From: an uncultured Thiodictyon sp.
GTDB lineage: Bacteria; Pseudomonadota; Gammaproteobacteria; Chromatiales; Chromatiaceae
DNA: 32,811 nt
Direction of reading: 5' to 3'
NCBI GenBank assembly: GCA_903837595.1
Contig: CAILVI010000360.1
Location: 1-32,811, forward strand
The position numbers were made by a program, and so were the translations under genes. Under the pieces are notes generated by a model that saw only the letters and a program-made list of their open reading frames with translations, had not been told where the DNA came from and did no database searches. Shown piece by piece: positions 1 to 8,055 of this stretch; positions within the stretch are counted from its first letter, which is position 1; each line of letters opens with the position of its first letter.

Positions 1-578
1 AGCCGTTCGGCCAGGGCCGCCAGGGCGTGGAGGCTGCCGGTCGCGACCGCGGCAGCGGTGTCGGTCGCCCAGGGCTCGACGGTCGGCTCGGGCGCGCCCG
101 GGGGAATCTGGGTGCCGGCCAGCAGGCTGTCACGCATCATGGTGAGCCCGGGCAGGATCAGGCCCCCAAGGTGAAGACCGGCGGGGGCCAGGACATCGAA
201 GGTGACTGCGGTGCCGGCATCCACGATCAGGGCCGCGTCGCACCCCTGGGCGCCGAGCAGCGCCAGCCAGCGGTCGACGCCCAGTCGCGCGGGTTCGGCA
301 TAGGCGACCCGCAGCCCCAGGCATCCCTGGCGGGGGAGGGCAAACTCGGCCTCGCGACCCCAATAGGCACGCACCACCCGGGCGACGGCCTCGCCCAGCC
401 GCGCCCCGCCGACGTTGCCGATCAGCACACGCTGCGGCGGCGGCACGACCTCCCAGGCGGCGAGCAGGTCGAGCGGGACGCCGCGGCTATGGCGCACCCC
501 ATCCATCGGGCCGAGCACCCCGTCGGCCTGCAGTGCCCAATGCAGGTTGGTATTGCCTATATCGATCAATAAGTTCAT
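1..578 (-). CDS. coaX: Type III pantothenate kinase (CoaX), 3' part cut by window edge
   Basis: This gene encodes the ATP-dependent kinase that phosphorylates pantothenate, the first step of coenzyme A synthesis, in the cytoplasm. I translated it by hand from the ATG at 578. It begins MNLLIDIGNTNLHWAL, the ASKHA-fold phosphate loop (DIGNTN) typical of type III enzymes. It then shows LGVDRWLALLGA, the acidic active-site motif IVDAGTAVTFD and GGLILPGLTMMRDSL, all family hallmarks in the right order. The reading frame is open to the window start, so about 192 residues of a usual 240-260 are visible. Its ATG overlaps the birA stop codon (ATGA), so the two genes are probably translationally coupled. 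The birA-coaX pairing is common in proteobacteria. Confidence 0.93.
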   Translation of the reverse strand, partial: MNLLIDIGNTNLHWALQADGVLGPMDGVRHSRGVPLDLLAAWEVVPPPQRVLIGNVGGARLGEAVARVVRAYWGREAEFALPRQGCLGLRVAYAEPARLGVDRWLALLGAQGCDAALIVDAGTAVTFDVLAPAGLHLGGLILPGLTMMRDSLLAGTQIPPGAPEPTVEPWATDTAAAVATGSLHALAALAER

Positions 579-1621
579 AGCAGTTCGTCCGCAGACCGGG
601 GCGCCGCGGCGACCGTCGGAAAGCGAAGGCTGACCTCCCCCGAGTGCACGCTCAGGGCTCCGTCCGCGGTGTTGAGGCGCAAGGCACCGTCCGGGTCGAT
701 TCCGGCGTAATCGCCCAGGATCAGCCGCTCGCCCAGTTGCAGTTGGACGGGCTTCCCGCGCAACAGGTCGAATCGCGCCCATTCGGCGAGATAAGGCGTG
801 AGCCCGACCTGGCCGAAGCGCTCCAGCATCTCCAGCAGGGCGTCGATGAGCGCGGCGGCCAGCTGATTGCGCCCCGGCGCCGCCGCTCCCAGGGCCTCGC
901 GCAGGTCGACCCAGGGTTGGTCGATCCCCTGGGCCTGGTCCGAGTCCAGGCGCAGATTGAGCCCCAGGCCCACCACCAGGTGGCTCGGCCCCTGGGCCTC
1001 GCCGGCCACCTCCAACAGCAGACCACCGAGCTTGCGGCGCTGCCAAAGCAGGTCATTGGGCCACTTGAGCCCGATGTCGGTGAGCCCGTAGCGGTGCAGC
1101 ACAGTGGCGACTGCCACTCCCGCCGCCAGGCTGACGCCGCCCAGCCCGGCCGGACCAACCGGATAGCGCCACAAGACGGAGAGATACAGGTTGGTGCCAA
1201 AGGGCGACACCCAGACCCGACCACGTCGGCCGCGCCCGGCCGTTTGGCGTTCGGCAAGACAGACGGTGCCGGCGGCTTCCCCCGCCACCGCCGCCGCCAT
1301 CAGCCGCTCGTTGGTCGAACCGAGCTGGTCGTGGACTTCCAGCCGGGCGAGCCGGGACCCACCGGCGGCGCCGAACCCACCAAGGATGCGCTCGGGCTCC
1401 AGGAGTTCCAGGGGGCTGGCCAGCCGATAGCCGTGGCTAGGGATGGTTTCCAACGCGAGACCATAGTCTTCGACGGCCTTGTGGAGGGCCTTCCAGACGC
1501 CAGCGCGGGTCATCCGCAGACACCGCGCGAGTGCAGCGCCGGAGTGACAATCCCCGTCGGCGAGCAATCGGATCAGTTGGAGGCCAGTCGACACGGCGGG
1601 TTCCAAGGTCACGTCAGGCAC
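575..1621 (-). CDS. birA: Biotin-[acetyl-CoA-carboxylase] ligase / biotin operon repressor BirA
   Basis: BirA activates biotin to biotinyl-AMP and attaches it to the biotin carrier protein of acetyl-CoA carboxylase; versions with an N-terminal helix-turn-helix also repress biotin synthesis genes. The 348-residue product has a winged-helix N terminus (about 10-68, including LARCLRMTRAGVWKAL). It also has GSTN at 101-104, the biotin/ATP loop GRGRRGR at 129-135 and KWPNDLL at 186-192 with the catalytic lysine, followed by a C-terminal SH3-like domain. It is therefore a bifunctional class II enzyme. The start is GTG at 1621, overlapping the end of the upstream M61 peptidase gene by 8 bases. Its stop overlaps the coaX start. 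Confidence 0.95.
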   Translation of the reverse strand: MPDVTLEPAVSTGLQLIRLLADGDCHSGAALARCLRMTRAGVWKALHKAVEDYGLALETIPSHGYRLASPLELLEPERILGGFGAAGGSRLARLEVHDQLGSTNERLMAAAVAGEAAGTVCLAERQTAGRGRRGRVWVSPFGTNLYLSVLWRYPVGPAGLGGVSLAAGVAVATVLHRYGLTDIGLKWPNDLLWQRRKLGGLLLEVAGEAQGPSHLVVGLGLNLRLDSDQAQGIDQPWVDLREALGAAAPGRNQLAAALIDALLEMLERFGQVGLTPYLAEWARFDLLRGKPVQLQLGERLILGDYAGIDPDGALRLNTADGALSVHSGEVSLRFPTVAAAPRSADELL

Positions 1622-3497
1622 CGCTCGCGAGCCACGCGGCCCGCGCCTGGACCGCTGCCTCGGGCGCCGCCGCGAGCAGCATCAGCTCGCAGGTATCGGC
1701 TGCGGCCGGCCGGGGGCTGGCCACCAGCTCCAGGAGTTCGTCGCGGCGGAACAGGTGCAGTCGCACCGGCGCCTCGACCGCGGCCACCAGTCGCTCCAGG
1801 TTATCCGCCGTGGCGCGCAACCCGTCGACGGCCACCACATGATCCCCCGACGCCAGCCCGGCGCACTCCCCGGCCCCGCCGGTGAGGACGGTCTGGATCA
1901 CCGCGTCCGTGGTCCCGGCGCGCAGCCGGATCCCCAGGGTGGGCCCGGCACTGACCGGGCCGAAGCACTCGACCGCGCCACCCAGGTCCTGCGCGCCCGT
2001 CGCCGGACGCAAACGCATCTGGATGCCGACCGTGGCGAGCAGCGGCTCCAGGTCCAGGTCGTCAGTCGAATCCAGTGCCTGGGCAAAGAATCCGTCCAGG
2101 TCGAGCCCGGAGACCTGCGCGGCGATCACCTCCACACCCCGTTCGGGCACGCCGATCCCGGTGCGGCCATGGCGCTCCCAGAGGGCGCGCATCACGTCAT
2201 CCAGGCAGACCCGGCCGGCCGTCCCCTGGCGGATGGTCAAATCGAGCGCGAGCGCCACCAGCGCCCCTTTGACATAGTAGCTAACGACGGCATTGGGGCC
2301 GTTTTCGTCGGCCCGATAGAACTTGGTCCAGGCATCGAAACTGGATTCCGCCAGGGTCTGGACCAGCCGGCCGGGGGTGCGCATGACCCGGGTGATGGTC
2401 TCGGCCAGGAGTTGCAGGTAGGCGCCAGTGTCGATACAGCCGCTACGCACCAGGGCCAGTTCGTCGTAATAGGAGGTGATGCCCTCGAAGGCCCACAGCA
2501 GGCGGGTGTGGACTTCACCGCTCAGGTCCCCCGCCATGAGTGCCTGGGGGCGAATGCGGGTGACGTGCCACAGGTGGAAATATTCGTGGCTGCACAGGCC
2601 AAGAAAGCGCCGATAACCCGGGGTGGGTGCGGCGGGGACGGTCTCGGCTACTACCTGGCCGGGGCTCGCGGCCCCCCTCTCGAGCGGGCGCGGGAGATCA
2701 TCACGGGCACACAATAGACTCGACGAGAAACGGTGTTCCAGGCCGCCATAGCCCTCGGCCACCGCGGTGGCCAGAAAGAGATAACGGTCGAGCGGTAACT
2801 CACCGAAGAGCGCCGCGTGCTCCTCGCACAGACGCGTCAGGTCCTGGCGCAAGCGTTCGTGATCGCACCGCTGCCGGCCGCTGATCGCGAGCGCGTGGGG
2901 AACGCCGCGGACCGCGAATGCCACCCGATCGAAGCGGCCCATCTCGACCGGGTGATCGATCAGATCGGCATAGTCGTCCGCCTGGTAGGCACCAAACCCG
3001 AGCGGCTCGGCGGTGAGGGGCCGCAGACTGGTGGCGAGGCGCCAGTCGCGATAGGCATCACCCGCGGGCGGACGCAATTCGATGCGACAGGCGCGATCGG
3101 CGAGCCCCACGACTTCAAGCAGTAGACTGGGGCCGTTGAAATAGGCATGGGTGCAGTCCAGATGGGCCGAGCGCACCGTGAAGTCCCAGGCGTAGACCTG
3201 GTAGCGGATGATCAGTGGGCCGCTGCAAGCGACGCCGGTGGCGATCTCCCAGGTCTGTTTGTCGTGCTTGGTGAGCGGGAGTGGCCGCCCCTGGCCGTCT
3301 TGCGCAGTCAACTGCTGGAGGTTGCGCGCGAAGTCCCGGATCATGTAGCTGCCCGGGCACCAGGCCGGCATGGCAAGTTGCAGCGAACCCGCCGGTGGGT
3401 CGCCGATCACCAACTCGACGGCGAACAGATGCGCCTGCGGGTGCTGCGGACAGACCCGGTAGGTGAGGGCAAATGGCTCCGTGGCGGGGCTCGGCAT
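1614..3497 (-). CDS. M61 family (glycyl aminopeptidase-like) metallopeptidase with PDZ domain
   Basis: This 627-residue protein resembles M61 peptidases, zinc aminopeptidases with a C-terminal PDZ domain. An N-terminal beta domain (about 8-185) contains MPAWCPGSYMIRDFARN, a typical M61 block. GYGGLEHRFSS lies at 249-259. The zinc motif HEYFH is at 304-308 (His304, Glu305, His308), and WAFEGITSYYDE at 335-346 supplies Glu338, the likely third zinc ligand. A PDZ-like segment near 510-590 contains GLASGDHVVAVDG. No signal peptide is visible, so it is probably cytoplasmic. The ATG at 3497 has only a weak ribosome site. It is the first gene of a tight unit with birA and coaX; no functional link between a peptidase and cofactor genes is evident, so the grouping may only be transcriptional. 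Confidence 0.9.
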   Translation of the reverse strand: MPSPATEPFALTYRVCPQHPQAHLFAVELVIGDPPAGSLQLAMPAWCPGSYMIRDFARNLQQLTAQDGQGRPLPLTKHDKQTWEIATGVACSGPLIIRYQVYAWDFTVRSAHLDCTHAYFNGPSLLLEVVGLADRACRIELRPPAGDAYRDWRLATSLRPLTAEPLGFGAYQADDYADLIDHPVEMGRFDRVAFAVRGVPHALAISGRQRCDHERLRQDLTRLCEEHAALFGELPLDRYLFLATAVAEGYGGLEHRFSSSLLCARDDLPRPLERGAASPGQVVAETVPAAPTPGYRRFLGLCSHEYFHLWHVTRIRPQALMAGDLSGEVHTRLLWAFEGITSYYDELALVRSGCIDTGAYLQLLAETITRVMRTPGRLVQTLAESSFDAWTKFYRADENGPNAVVSYYVKGALVALALDLTIRQGTAGRVCLDDVMRALWERHGRTGIGVPERGVEVIAAQVSGLDLDGFFAQALDSTDDLDLEPLLATVGIQMRLRPATGAQDLGGAVECFGPVSAGPTLGIRLRAGTTDAVIQTVLTGGAGECAGLASGDHVVAVDGLRATADNLERLVAAVEAPVRLHLFRRDELLELVASPRPAAADTCELMLLAAAPEAAVQARAAWLASGA

Positions 3498-3689
3498 GGG
3501 ACGTCAACTGGCTCGGCTGATCGAGGGTCAACAGTAGCAGATCAGGCGGCTATCCGCAGCACACAGCCGGTGTGATGGCACGCTGACAAGCGGCGGCGAT
3601 CCGAGCCCCAAGCGGTTCAACCTAAATCAGGCAAGATCGCTCAGGGGTCAGGGGATCAATCACGGGAGAACGGCGGTCATACAAAATGG

Positions 3690-3730
3690 AAACGCCAGCA
3701 GCACGCGAACAGTGTCGCGCGCCGCTGGCG
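3690..3730 (-). terminator. Hairpin downstream of the first RRM gene
   Basis: CGCCAGC at 3693-3699 pairs with GCTGGCG at 3724-3730, and an inner CGCGA/TCGCG pair (3704-3708, 3715-3719) can extend the fold. Read on the minus strand the stem is followed by TTTCCATTTT, so it can act as an intrinsic terminator for the RRM gene ending at 3782. The tail is an imperfect U tract, hence moderate confidence. Confidence 0.45.
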
Positions 3731-3781
3731 CAAGCCCTTTGCCAAGCAGACCGGAGCGGGCGCCCCGGCCTTGCGCCTGGC

Positions 3782-4072
3782 CTACCAGCGCGGCCCGCGG
3801 GAACCACCGCCGCCGCCACCGCCGCCTTCACCGCGCGGCTTGGCCTGGTTGACCTTCAGATTGCGACCCTTCAGCGGGGTCTCGTTCAGGGCCTTGATGG
3901 CCGTGTCGGCCTCCGAGTTGTTCGACATCTCGACGAAGCCGAAGCCCTTGGAGTCGCCGGTGAACTTGTCGGTGATCAGGTTGACGCTGGAAATTTCGCC
4001 ATAGGCGGCGAAAGCGTCACGCAGGTCATCTTGGGTCACAGAGTAGGCCAGGTTGCCAACGTAGATATTCAT
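3782..4072 (-). CDS. Glycine-rich RRM RNA-binding protein, copy 1
   Basis: This is a 96-residue single-RRM protein of the type often called cold-inducible RNA-binding protein in proteobacteria and cyanobacteria. RNP2 is IYVGNL at 3-8 and RNP1 is KGFGFVEM at 42-49, both carrying the aromatic residues that stack on RNA. The RRM covers about 1-76, followed by a basic linker and a run of eight glycines before SRGPRW. It probably acts as an RNA chaperone in the cytoplasm. It is almost identical to the neighbouring gene at 4463-4735 except for the glycine tail and a few substitutions, so it is a recent tandem duplicate. The start lacks a strong Shine-Dalgarno site (GAAAG immediately upstream). The conserved leader described separately may control expression. 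Confidence 0.9.
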   Translation of the reverse strand: MNIYVGNLAYSVTQDDLRDAFAAYGEISSVNLITDKFTGDSKGFGFVEMSNNSEADTAIKALNETPLKGRNLKVNQAKPRGEGGGGGGGGSRGPRW

Positions 4073-4426
4073 CTTTCAAATGTTCCGTCAAAGTGCATTA
4101 AAGAGAGAGTGAGAACGGTCGAACGATCAATGCACAACTGATTCGACAGCCTGTTTCCCCAACCATTGGGGCGAAATCACTCCGCGCGCGGGCAGCGCGC
4201 GGGAAAACCGTTCATGGCCTGGCGTCCAGACCCACTCGGCCACCAACCACACGTTGGGGCTGCCCGAACCGTTCCAACGTGCTTGGCGAAAAAGAGCAAG
4301 GGATCGCGAAAAAAAGTTTACTCGAACCAGCGCCCGAGAATAAATCGCTTAAAAGTATAAATAAACCACACAACACAAAAACTTAACAGAGTGCAAACAA
4401 GCACCGGCACCACGGTCGCGGTGAAG
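4073..4426 (-). promoter_or_regulatory. Upstream region of RRM copy 1 with a structured leader
   Basis: This 354-base gap holds no gene. On the minus strand it carries a leader with GTGCATT/AATGCAC arms (4093-4099 and 4129-4135) and a dyad CCCCAA-CCA-TTGGGG (4157-4171). Both features are repeated upstream of RRM copy 2. Further upstream (about 4290-4390) the DNA is sharply AT-rich and is the likely promoter zone; a TATACT hexamer is present there, but I see no convincing -35 box. Confidence 0.5.
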
Positions 4427-4456
4427 AAAAGGCCGGGGCCAATGCCCCGGCCTTCC
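4427..4456 (-). terminator. Rho-independent terminator of RRM copy 2
   Basis: The perfect 10-bp arms AAGGCCGGGG (4429-4438) and CCCCGGCCTT (4445-4454) surround a 6-base loop. On the minus strand the stem is followed by TTTTC. It begins about 10 bases after the stop of the RRM gene at 4463. Confidence 0.85.
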
Positions 4457-4462
4457 GCGTTG

Positions 4463-4735
4463 CTACCAGCGCGGCCCACGGGAGGGACGCTCACCGCGCG
4501 GCTTGGCCTGGTTGACCTTCAGGTTGCGGCCTTTCAAAGGGGTCTCGTTCAGGGCCTTGATCGCCGCATCAGCCTCCGAATTGTTCGGCATCTCGACGAA
4601 GCCGAAACCCTTGGAGTCGCCGGTGAACTTGTCCGTGATCAGGTTGACGCTGGAGATCTCACCATAAGCGGCGAAGGCATCACGCAGGTCATCTTGAGTC
4701 ACGGAATAGGCCAGGTTGCCAACGTAGATATTCAT
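4463..4735 (-). CDS. RRM RNA-binding protein, copy 2
   Basis: This is a 90-residue single-RRM protein, nearly identical to the product at 3782-4072. It has the same RNP2 (IYVGNL, 3-8) and RNP1 (KGFGFVEM, 42-49). The difference is the tail: the polyglycine run is replaced by a short GERPSRGPRW end. The expected role is binding single-stranded RNA, perhaps as a cold or stress RNA chaperone. It lies downstream of rhlE on the same strand, and RNA chaperones and DEAD-box helicases often act together on structured mRNA. No good ribosome-binding site precedes the ATG. It has its own terminator and its own leader, so it is probably a separate transcription unit. Confidence 0.9.
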   Translation of the reverse strand: MNIYVGNLAYSVTQDDLRDAFAAYGEISSVNLITDKFTGDSKGFGFVEMPNNSEADAAIKALNETPLKGRNLKVNQAKPRGERPSRGPRW

Positions 4736-4835
4736 CGTGCAAGTGTTCCATCAAAGTGCATTGAAGCGAGAGTGAGAACGGTCGAACAATCAATGCACAA
4801 CTGATTCGACAGTCTTTGTCCCCAACCGTTGGGGC
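4736..4835 (-). promoter_or_regulatory. Structured leader of RRM copy 2, duplicated with the gene
   Basis: This block is closely similar to 4074-4172 upstream of copy 1. It contains inverted arms GTGCATT (4756-4762) and AATGCAC (4792-4798), able to close a roughly 43-base hairpin in the mRNA, and a dyad CCCCAAC-C-GTTGGGG at 4820-4834. The absence of good Shine-Dalgarno sites in both genes makes post-transcriptional or temperature-responsive control plausible. That is inference. Confidence 0.5.
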
Positions 4836-4843
4836 GCAATTGT

Positions 4844-4878
4844 TCCGTGAACTGGTCCGCGGCTGCGCAGTTCACGGA
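4844..4878 (-). terminator. Strong hairpin between rhlE and RRM copy 2
   Basis: TCCGTGAACTG (4844-4854) and CAGTTCACGGA (4868-4878) form a perfect 11-bp stem with a 13-base GC-rich loop, 16 bases after the rhlE stop. There is no long U tract, so it may be a weak terminator or an RNA-stability element for the rhlE transcript. Confidence 0.5.
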
Positions 4879-4893
4879 CAATCGATCCGGATC

Positions 4894-6189
4894 TCAACGA
4901 CCGCGGGCGGGAGCGGCCCGGCGCCCCCCCTGGCTACCCGGGCGCGCGGCTTGCCCCGCTCCCATCCGGTCGCCGCGCCCCGCGGAACGCTGGCGTTGGG
5001 TGAAATCGGTACGCACCCGTGAGCGGTCATCGTCCTCGTGCTGATCCGCCGGCGGGTTCGCGGACGGCTCGAAGCCGATCACCGGGGTCATGGGAATCTC
5101 ACGGCGCAGCAGGCGCTCGATCCCTTTGAGCAACCCCCGCTCGTCATGGCTGACCAGGGACAGGGCCGAGCCAACAGCACCGGCGCGGCCCGTACGTCCG
5201 ATGCGGTGGACATAGTCCTCCGCCACATTCGGCAATTCGAAATTGACCACTTGGGGAAGATTGGCGATATCCAGACCACGCGCGGCGATATCGGTCGCCA
5301 CCAAGGCCCGGACCAGCCCACGCTTGAACTCATCCAGCGCCCGGGTGCGCGCCGACTGACTCTTGTTACCATGGATGGCGGCGGCCGTGATCCCGTCGCG
5401 CGTGAGTTTCTCGGCGAGCTTGTTCGCCCCATGCTTGGTACGCGTGAAGACCAGCACCTGTTCCCAGCCCTCACGATGGATCAGATGGGCCAACAGGTCT
5501 GGCTTGCGGCTGCGGTCGACCGGGTGAGCGGATTGGGACACCGCCGCGATCGGGGTGTTACGCCGGGCGACCTCAACCGTCTTGGGGTGCTTCAGCAGGC
5601 CGTCGGCCAAGCGCCGGATTTCATCTGAATAGGTGGCGGAGAACAGCAGGTTCTGCCGCCGCTCCGGGATCAGACGCAGAACCCGCTTGATGTCATGGAT
5701 GAAGCCCATGTCGAGCATCCGATCCGCCTCATCGAGCACCAGGATTTCGACCCGTGACAGGTCCACGGTGCGCCGGGTGGCGTGATCGAGCAGACGCCCG
5801 GGGGTCGCGATCAGGATATCGACGCCACGCTGGAGCTTGTCCACCTGCGGCTGCATGCCGACACCGCCAAAGATGATCGCGGAACGCAGCGGCAGATGAA
5901 TCCCATAGGCGTGGACCCGCTCCCCGACCTGGGCCGCGAGTTCACGCGTCGGTGTCAGGATCAAGGCACGGGGATGGCGCTGCGGATGCCCTTGCTCGGC
6001 CAAGAGATTCAACACAGGGAGTACGAAGGCGGCGGTCTTGCCGGTGCCGGTCTGGGCTCCGGCCAAAAGATCATGACCGGCAAGTATCTCGGGGATGGCT
6101 TGCGCCTGGATCGGCGTCGGCCGACCGTAGCGCTGCGACGCAACGGCGCGCAGCAAGTCGGCCCTTAGGCCGAGCGAGTCAAAGGACAT
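4894..6189 (-). CDS. rhlE: DEAD-box ATP-dependent RNA helicase, RhlE type
   Basis: This 431-residue DEAD-box RNA helicase unwinds RNA duplexes in ribosome assembly, RNA decay and cold adaptation. It shows the Q motif (GRPTPIQ, 22-28), motif I AQTGTGKT (45-52), PTRELA, DEAD, SAT, and [10 protein letters not shown] in the second RecA domain. The core is followed by a basic, Arg/Gly-rich C-terminal tail (about 385-431) typical of RhlE proteins, which adds nonspecific RNA binding. It starts MSFDSLGL, the usual RhlE beginning. The gene has a long untranslated upstream region and sits between RRM proteins and an H-NS-like gene on the same strand. The subfamily (RhlE rather than SrmB or DbpA) is inferred from the start and tail. 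Confidence 0.92.
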   Translation of the reverse strand: MSFDSLGLRADLLRAVASQRYGRPTPIQAQAIPEILAGHDLLAGAQTGTGKTAAFVLPVLNLLAEQGHPQRHPRALILTPTRELAAQVGERVHAYGIHLPLRSAIIFGGVGMQPQVDKLQRGVDILIATPGRLLDHATRRTVDLSRVEILVLDEADRMLDMGFIHDIKRVLRLIPERRQNLLFSATYSDEIRRLADGLLKHPKTVEVARRNTPIAAVSQSAHPVDRSRKPDLLAHLIHREGWEQVLVFTRTKHGANKLAEKLTRDGITAAAIHGNKSQSARTRALDEFKRGLVRALVATDIAARGLDIANLPQVVNFELPNVAEDYVHRIGRTGRAGAVGSALSLVSHDERGLLKGIERLLRREIPMTPVIGFEPSANPPADQHEDDDRSRVRTDFTQRQRSAGRGDRMGAGQAARPGSQGGRRAAPARGR

Positions 6190-6600
6190 TTAGGCTCCGC
6201 GCCTGTTAGCCAGGCGGCCTACCCAGGGGTTCTGGGACCGATCTAGGCAAAGTGAAAGATAGAAAGTACGTTCGAGGATCATGCCTGAAATTCAAGGACT
6301 CAGCCGCGAGACGGGCGCATCGATCGGGCGATGCAAGGTTTGGAGTGTAGACACATACAAAACGAAAAGCCAGCGGATTTATTGAATCTACTCGACCCCT
6401 GGCGCAAGCGGCCGATCGACCACCACACCAGACTCTTGAACACATTTTTTTCAAAGACTTAAAGAAAGCGCGCGGACACCCGACCGGGCCCCGCCCAGGT
6501 TGAAATAAAGAGACAATAGAGAGGACGACCACCCCACAGAGCCGACCAGCGGCGAGTGCCGACTGACGCCGCTCACACCCAACAGCGATCAGCCTCGCCG
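6190..6600. other. Gene-free stretch upstream of rhlE
   Basis: I see no credible gene here. A 108-codon minus-strand frame (6206-6532) has no recognisable domain and an unusual composition. On the minus strand the segment is locally AT-rich (about 6330-6460) and includes TACACT (6344-6349) as a weak -10 candidate. A long rhlE 5' untranslated region is therefore possible, as is common for cold-responsive helicases. No clear -35 element was found. Confidence 0.3.
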
Positions 6601-6604
6601 AAGG

Positions 6605-6639
6605 TTCGCGCCGGGTCCGACTCGCGGATCCGGCGCGAA
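6605..6639 (-). terminator. Hairpin downstream of the H-NS-like gene
   Basis: TTCGCGCCGG (6605-6614) and CCGGCGCGAA (6630-6639) are perfect 10-bp arms; after one mismatch TCC/GGA extends the stem to a 7-base loop. It lies about 40 bases past the stop at 6681. No U tract follows, so it is a structural terminator candidate only. Confidence 0.5.
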
Positions 6640-6680
6640 CATCAAGCGCCGCGATCAGATGCTGGGATCAGACGCCGGGA

Positions 6681-7088
6681 TCAGGCTTCAAGGACCTGGA
6701 GATAATTGGCCTTGAATGCCTCACGATCTGCCTTCTTGGAGGCATCGTAACCCTGCTCCTGCATCTTCTGCTTCATCCACCCCGGCAGGACGCCGCGCAC
6801 ATAGATGTTCTGCGCGTTTTCCGGATCGACATAACGGGTGTAGTCACGTCCGCTGGGGGTCGCGCGGGGCGTGGCGGCAGCGCCGCGACGACGCCGGGTC
6901 TGGATCAAGGGGACGATCTCGTCGAGCTCATAGCCGTTGTGGCTGATCAGGTCCCTGATCTGCTGAACCACCCCCTGCTTCGCTTCTTGCCGACGGGTCA
7001 CCAATGCCCGCTGCAATTCGGACTTGTTCTGCTCGATTGTCTCGAGGTGCTGCCGGATCTCATCAAGGCTTAGGTTCGCGTACTCCAC
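6681..7088 (-). CDS. H-NS family nucleoid-associated protein
   Basis: This is a 135-residue H-NS-like DNA-binding protein that probably silences AT-rich genes and bridges DNA. I place the start at GTG 7088: GGAGG lies 7 bases upstream (7096-7100), and the in-frame ATG at 7187 falls inside the promoter. Residues 5-50 are a charged coiled-coil-like oligomerisation segment (SLDEIRQHLETIEQNKSELQ). A basic linker QTRRRRGAA (63-71) and an H-NS-type C-terminal block follow, with YVDPENAQNIYVRGVLPGWM at 86-105. The usual minor-groove loop GRGR is replaced by VRGV, although the flanking D-P-E-N and P-x-W-M are kept. Family assignment is fairly secure; DNA preference is uncertain. Confidence 0.78.
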   Translation of the reverse strand: MEYANLSLDEIRQHLETIEQNKSELQRALVTRRQEAKQGVVQQIRDLISHNGYELDEIVPLIQTRRRRGAAATPRATPSGRDYTRYVDPENAQNIYVRGVLPGWMKQKMQEQGYDASKKADREAFKANYLQVLEA

Positions 7089-7169
7089 GTGGGTACCTCC
7101 GATCTGAAAATGGTTGGTTAGAAACTTTCTGCGTATCACCGCGCGAATCCTGACGAGCGCGTACCTACT

Positions 7170-7197
7170 AATGTATTCGTTTCGCAATGAAAGTCAA
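7170..7197 (-). promoter_or_regulatory. Sigma70-type promoter of the H-NS-like gene
   Basis: On the minus strand TTGACT (7192-7197) is separated by 16 bases from TACATT (7170-7175). Transcription would begin near 7162, leaving a roughly 75-base leader before the GTG at 7088. This supports the short start chosen for the gene. Confidence 0.6.
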
Positions 7198-7727
7198 GCC
7201 AACCGGAGAAAAATATGGAGCGATTGCCAAACGACCGCAGCGGACATCGGGTATCACGCACAGCCACTGGTGCCAGGTCGCGGCGCATCCGCGGCGCCGC
7301 CCTCGCCCATCGCGGGCCAGCACCAAGCAGCGCGGACCATTCAATCACAGACCGGGGCGGCGATCATTCTCGCGCTGACTGACCACGGGGATAAGGTGCA
7401 CGCCAGACATTGCGTCGCCGCGATCGCGACGCACCAACTCATCGACTTCATCGCACCGGTCGGCCGGCCGGCGCACCGATAGCGCGGCCCGCGACCGACC
7501 GCTGACGGGCAGCAGGGCAGCACTACCGCGGGACTTGAAACAGCGCTCGACAGAGAACCTGTGAGCGTCGTCGACAAAGGAAAGAGAGGTGATCGCGAGC
7601 CGGAGCGGACCGGCAGCCCGATGAAGGAGAGGCACTCAATAGCGTGAAAGACACCCAGTCGCAGTGAAGCGCCGGAGCACTCACCGGCAGCGGCGCAAGG
7701 ATCCCGGCGACAGCAAGAACCGCCGAT
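7198..7727. other. Gene-free stretch between the H-NS gene and tRNA-Leu
   Basis: About 530 bases without a convincing gene. Overlapping open frames on both strands (for example minus 7341-7757 and plus 7187-7482) are rich in Arg/Ser/Pro, show no domain I recognise, lack good ribosome sites, and one runs into the tRNA. It may be decayed sequence or the untranslated 3' region of the tRNA transcript. Confidence 0.35.
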
Positions 7728-7812
7728 TGGTGCCCGGGGCGGGACTCGAACCCGCATGCCTCGCGGCGAGGGATTTTAAGTCCCTTGCGTCTACCGATTT
7801 CGCCACCCGGGC
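7728..7812 (-). tRNA. leuZ: tRNA-Leu (anticodon UAA)
   Basis: This is an 85-base tRNA including an encoded CCA end. The acceptor arms GCCCGGG and CCCGGGC pair, the T loop GGTTCGAGTCC is standard, and a long variable arm marks a class II tRNA. The anticodon loop CTTAAAA gives UAA (7776-7778), decoding UUA/UUG leucine codons. It follows tRNA-Cys on the same strand, the order seen in the enterobacterial glyW-cysT-leuZ operon. Confidence 0.95.
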
Positions 7813-7971
7813 GGGGAGAGCTTGGACGCCACCAGGAAGGCTCATGAAGAGCCGCCAGAGGGCCTTATTGGGCTTTATATCTGCGGAGAACTCCGGCGAG
7901 CTTGCCGTGCCGACCGAGCAGCACGAACCGAGCCAAGGGAAGCAGGCGACCGATCATGGCGATGGCGAGTT

Positions 7972-8045
7972 TGGAGGCTGAGCCCGGAATCGAACCGGGG
8001 TGCACGGCTTTGCAGGCCGCTGCATGACCACTCTGCCACTCAGCC
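7972..8045 (-). tRNA. cysT: tRNA-Cys (anticodon GCA)
   Basis: This is a 74-base tRNA with encoded CCA. The acceptor GGCTGAG pairs with CTCAGCC, the anticodon loop CTGCAAA gives GCA, and the T arm GGTTCGATTCC is standard. It is the first gene after a strong promoter and is followed 159 bases later by tRNA-Leu(UAA). The glyW gene that precedes cysT in enterobacteria is not found here. Confidence 0.95.
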
Positions 8046-8055
8046 CAAGAGCGCC

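Noticed and set aside
6206-6532. A possible 108-residue minus-strand protein upstream of rhlE
   Set aside because: No recognisable domain, a Cys/Arg-rich odd composition, no good ribosome site; it lies in the probable rhlE leader.
7089-7187. Longer H-NS-like protein starting at ATG 7187
   Set aside because: The added residues are not H-NS-like, and the segment contains the promoter and the GGAGG site for the GTG start at 7088.
7341-7757. A minus-strand frame of 138 codons and overlapping frames next to tRNA-Leu
   Set aside because: It runs into the tRNA gene, and its translation looks like random GC-rich sequence. No transposase or other motif found.
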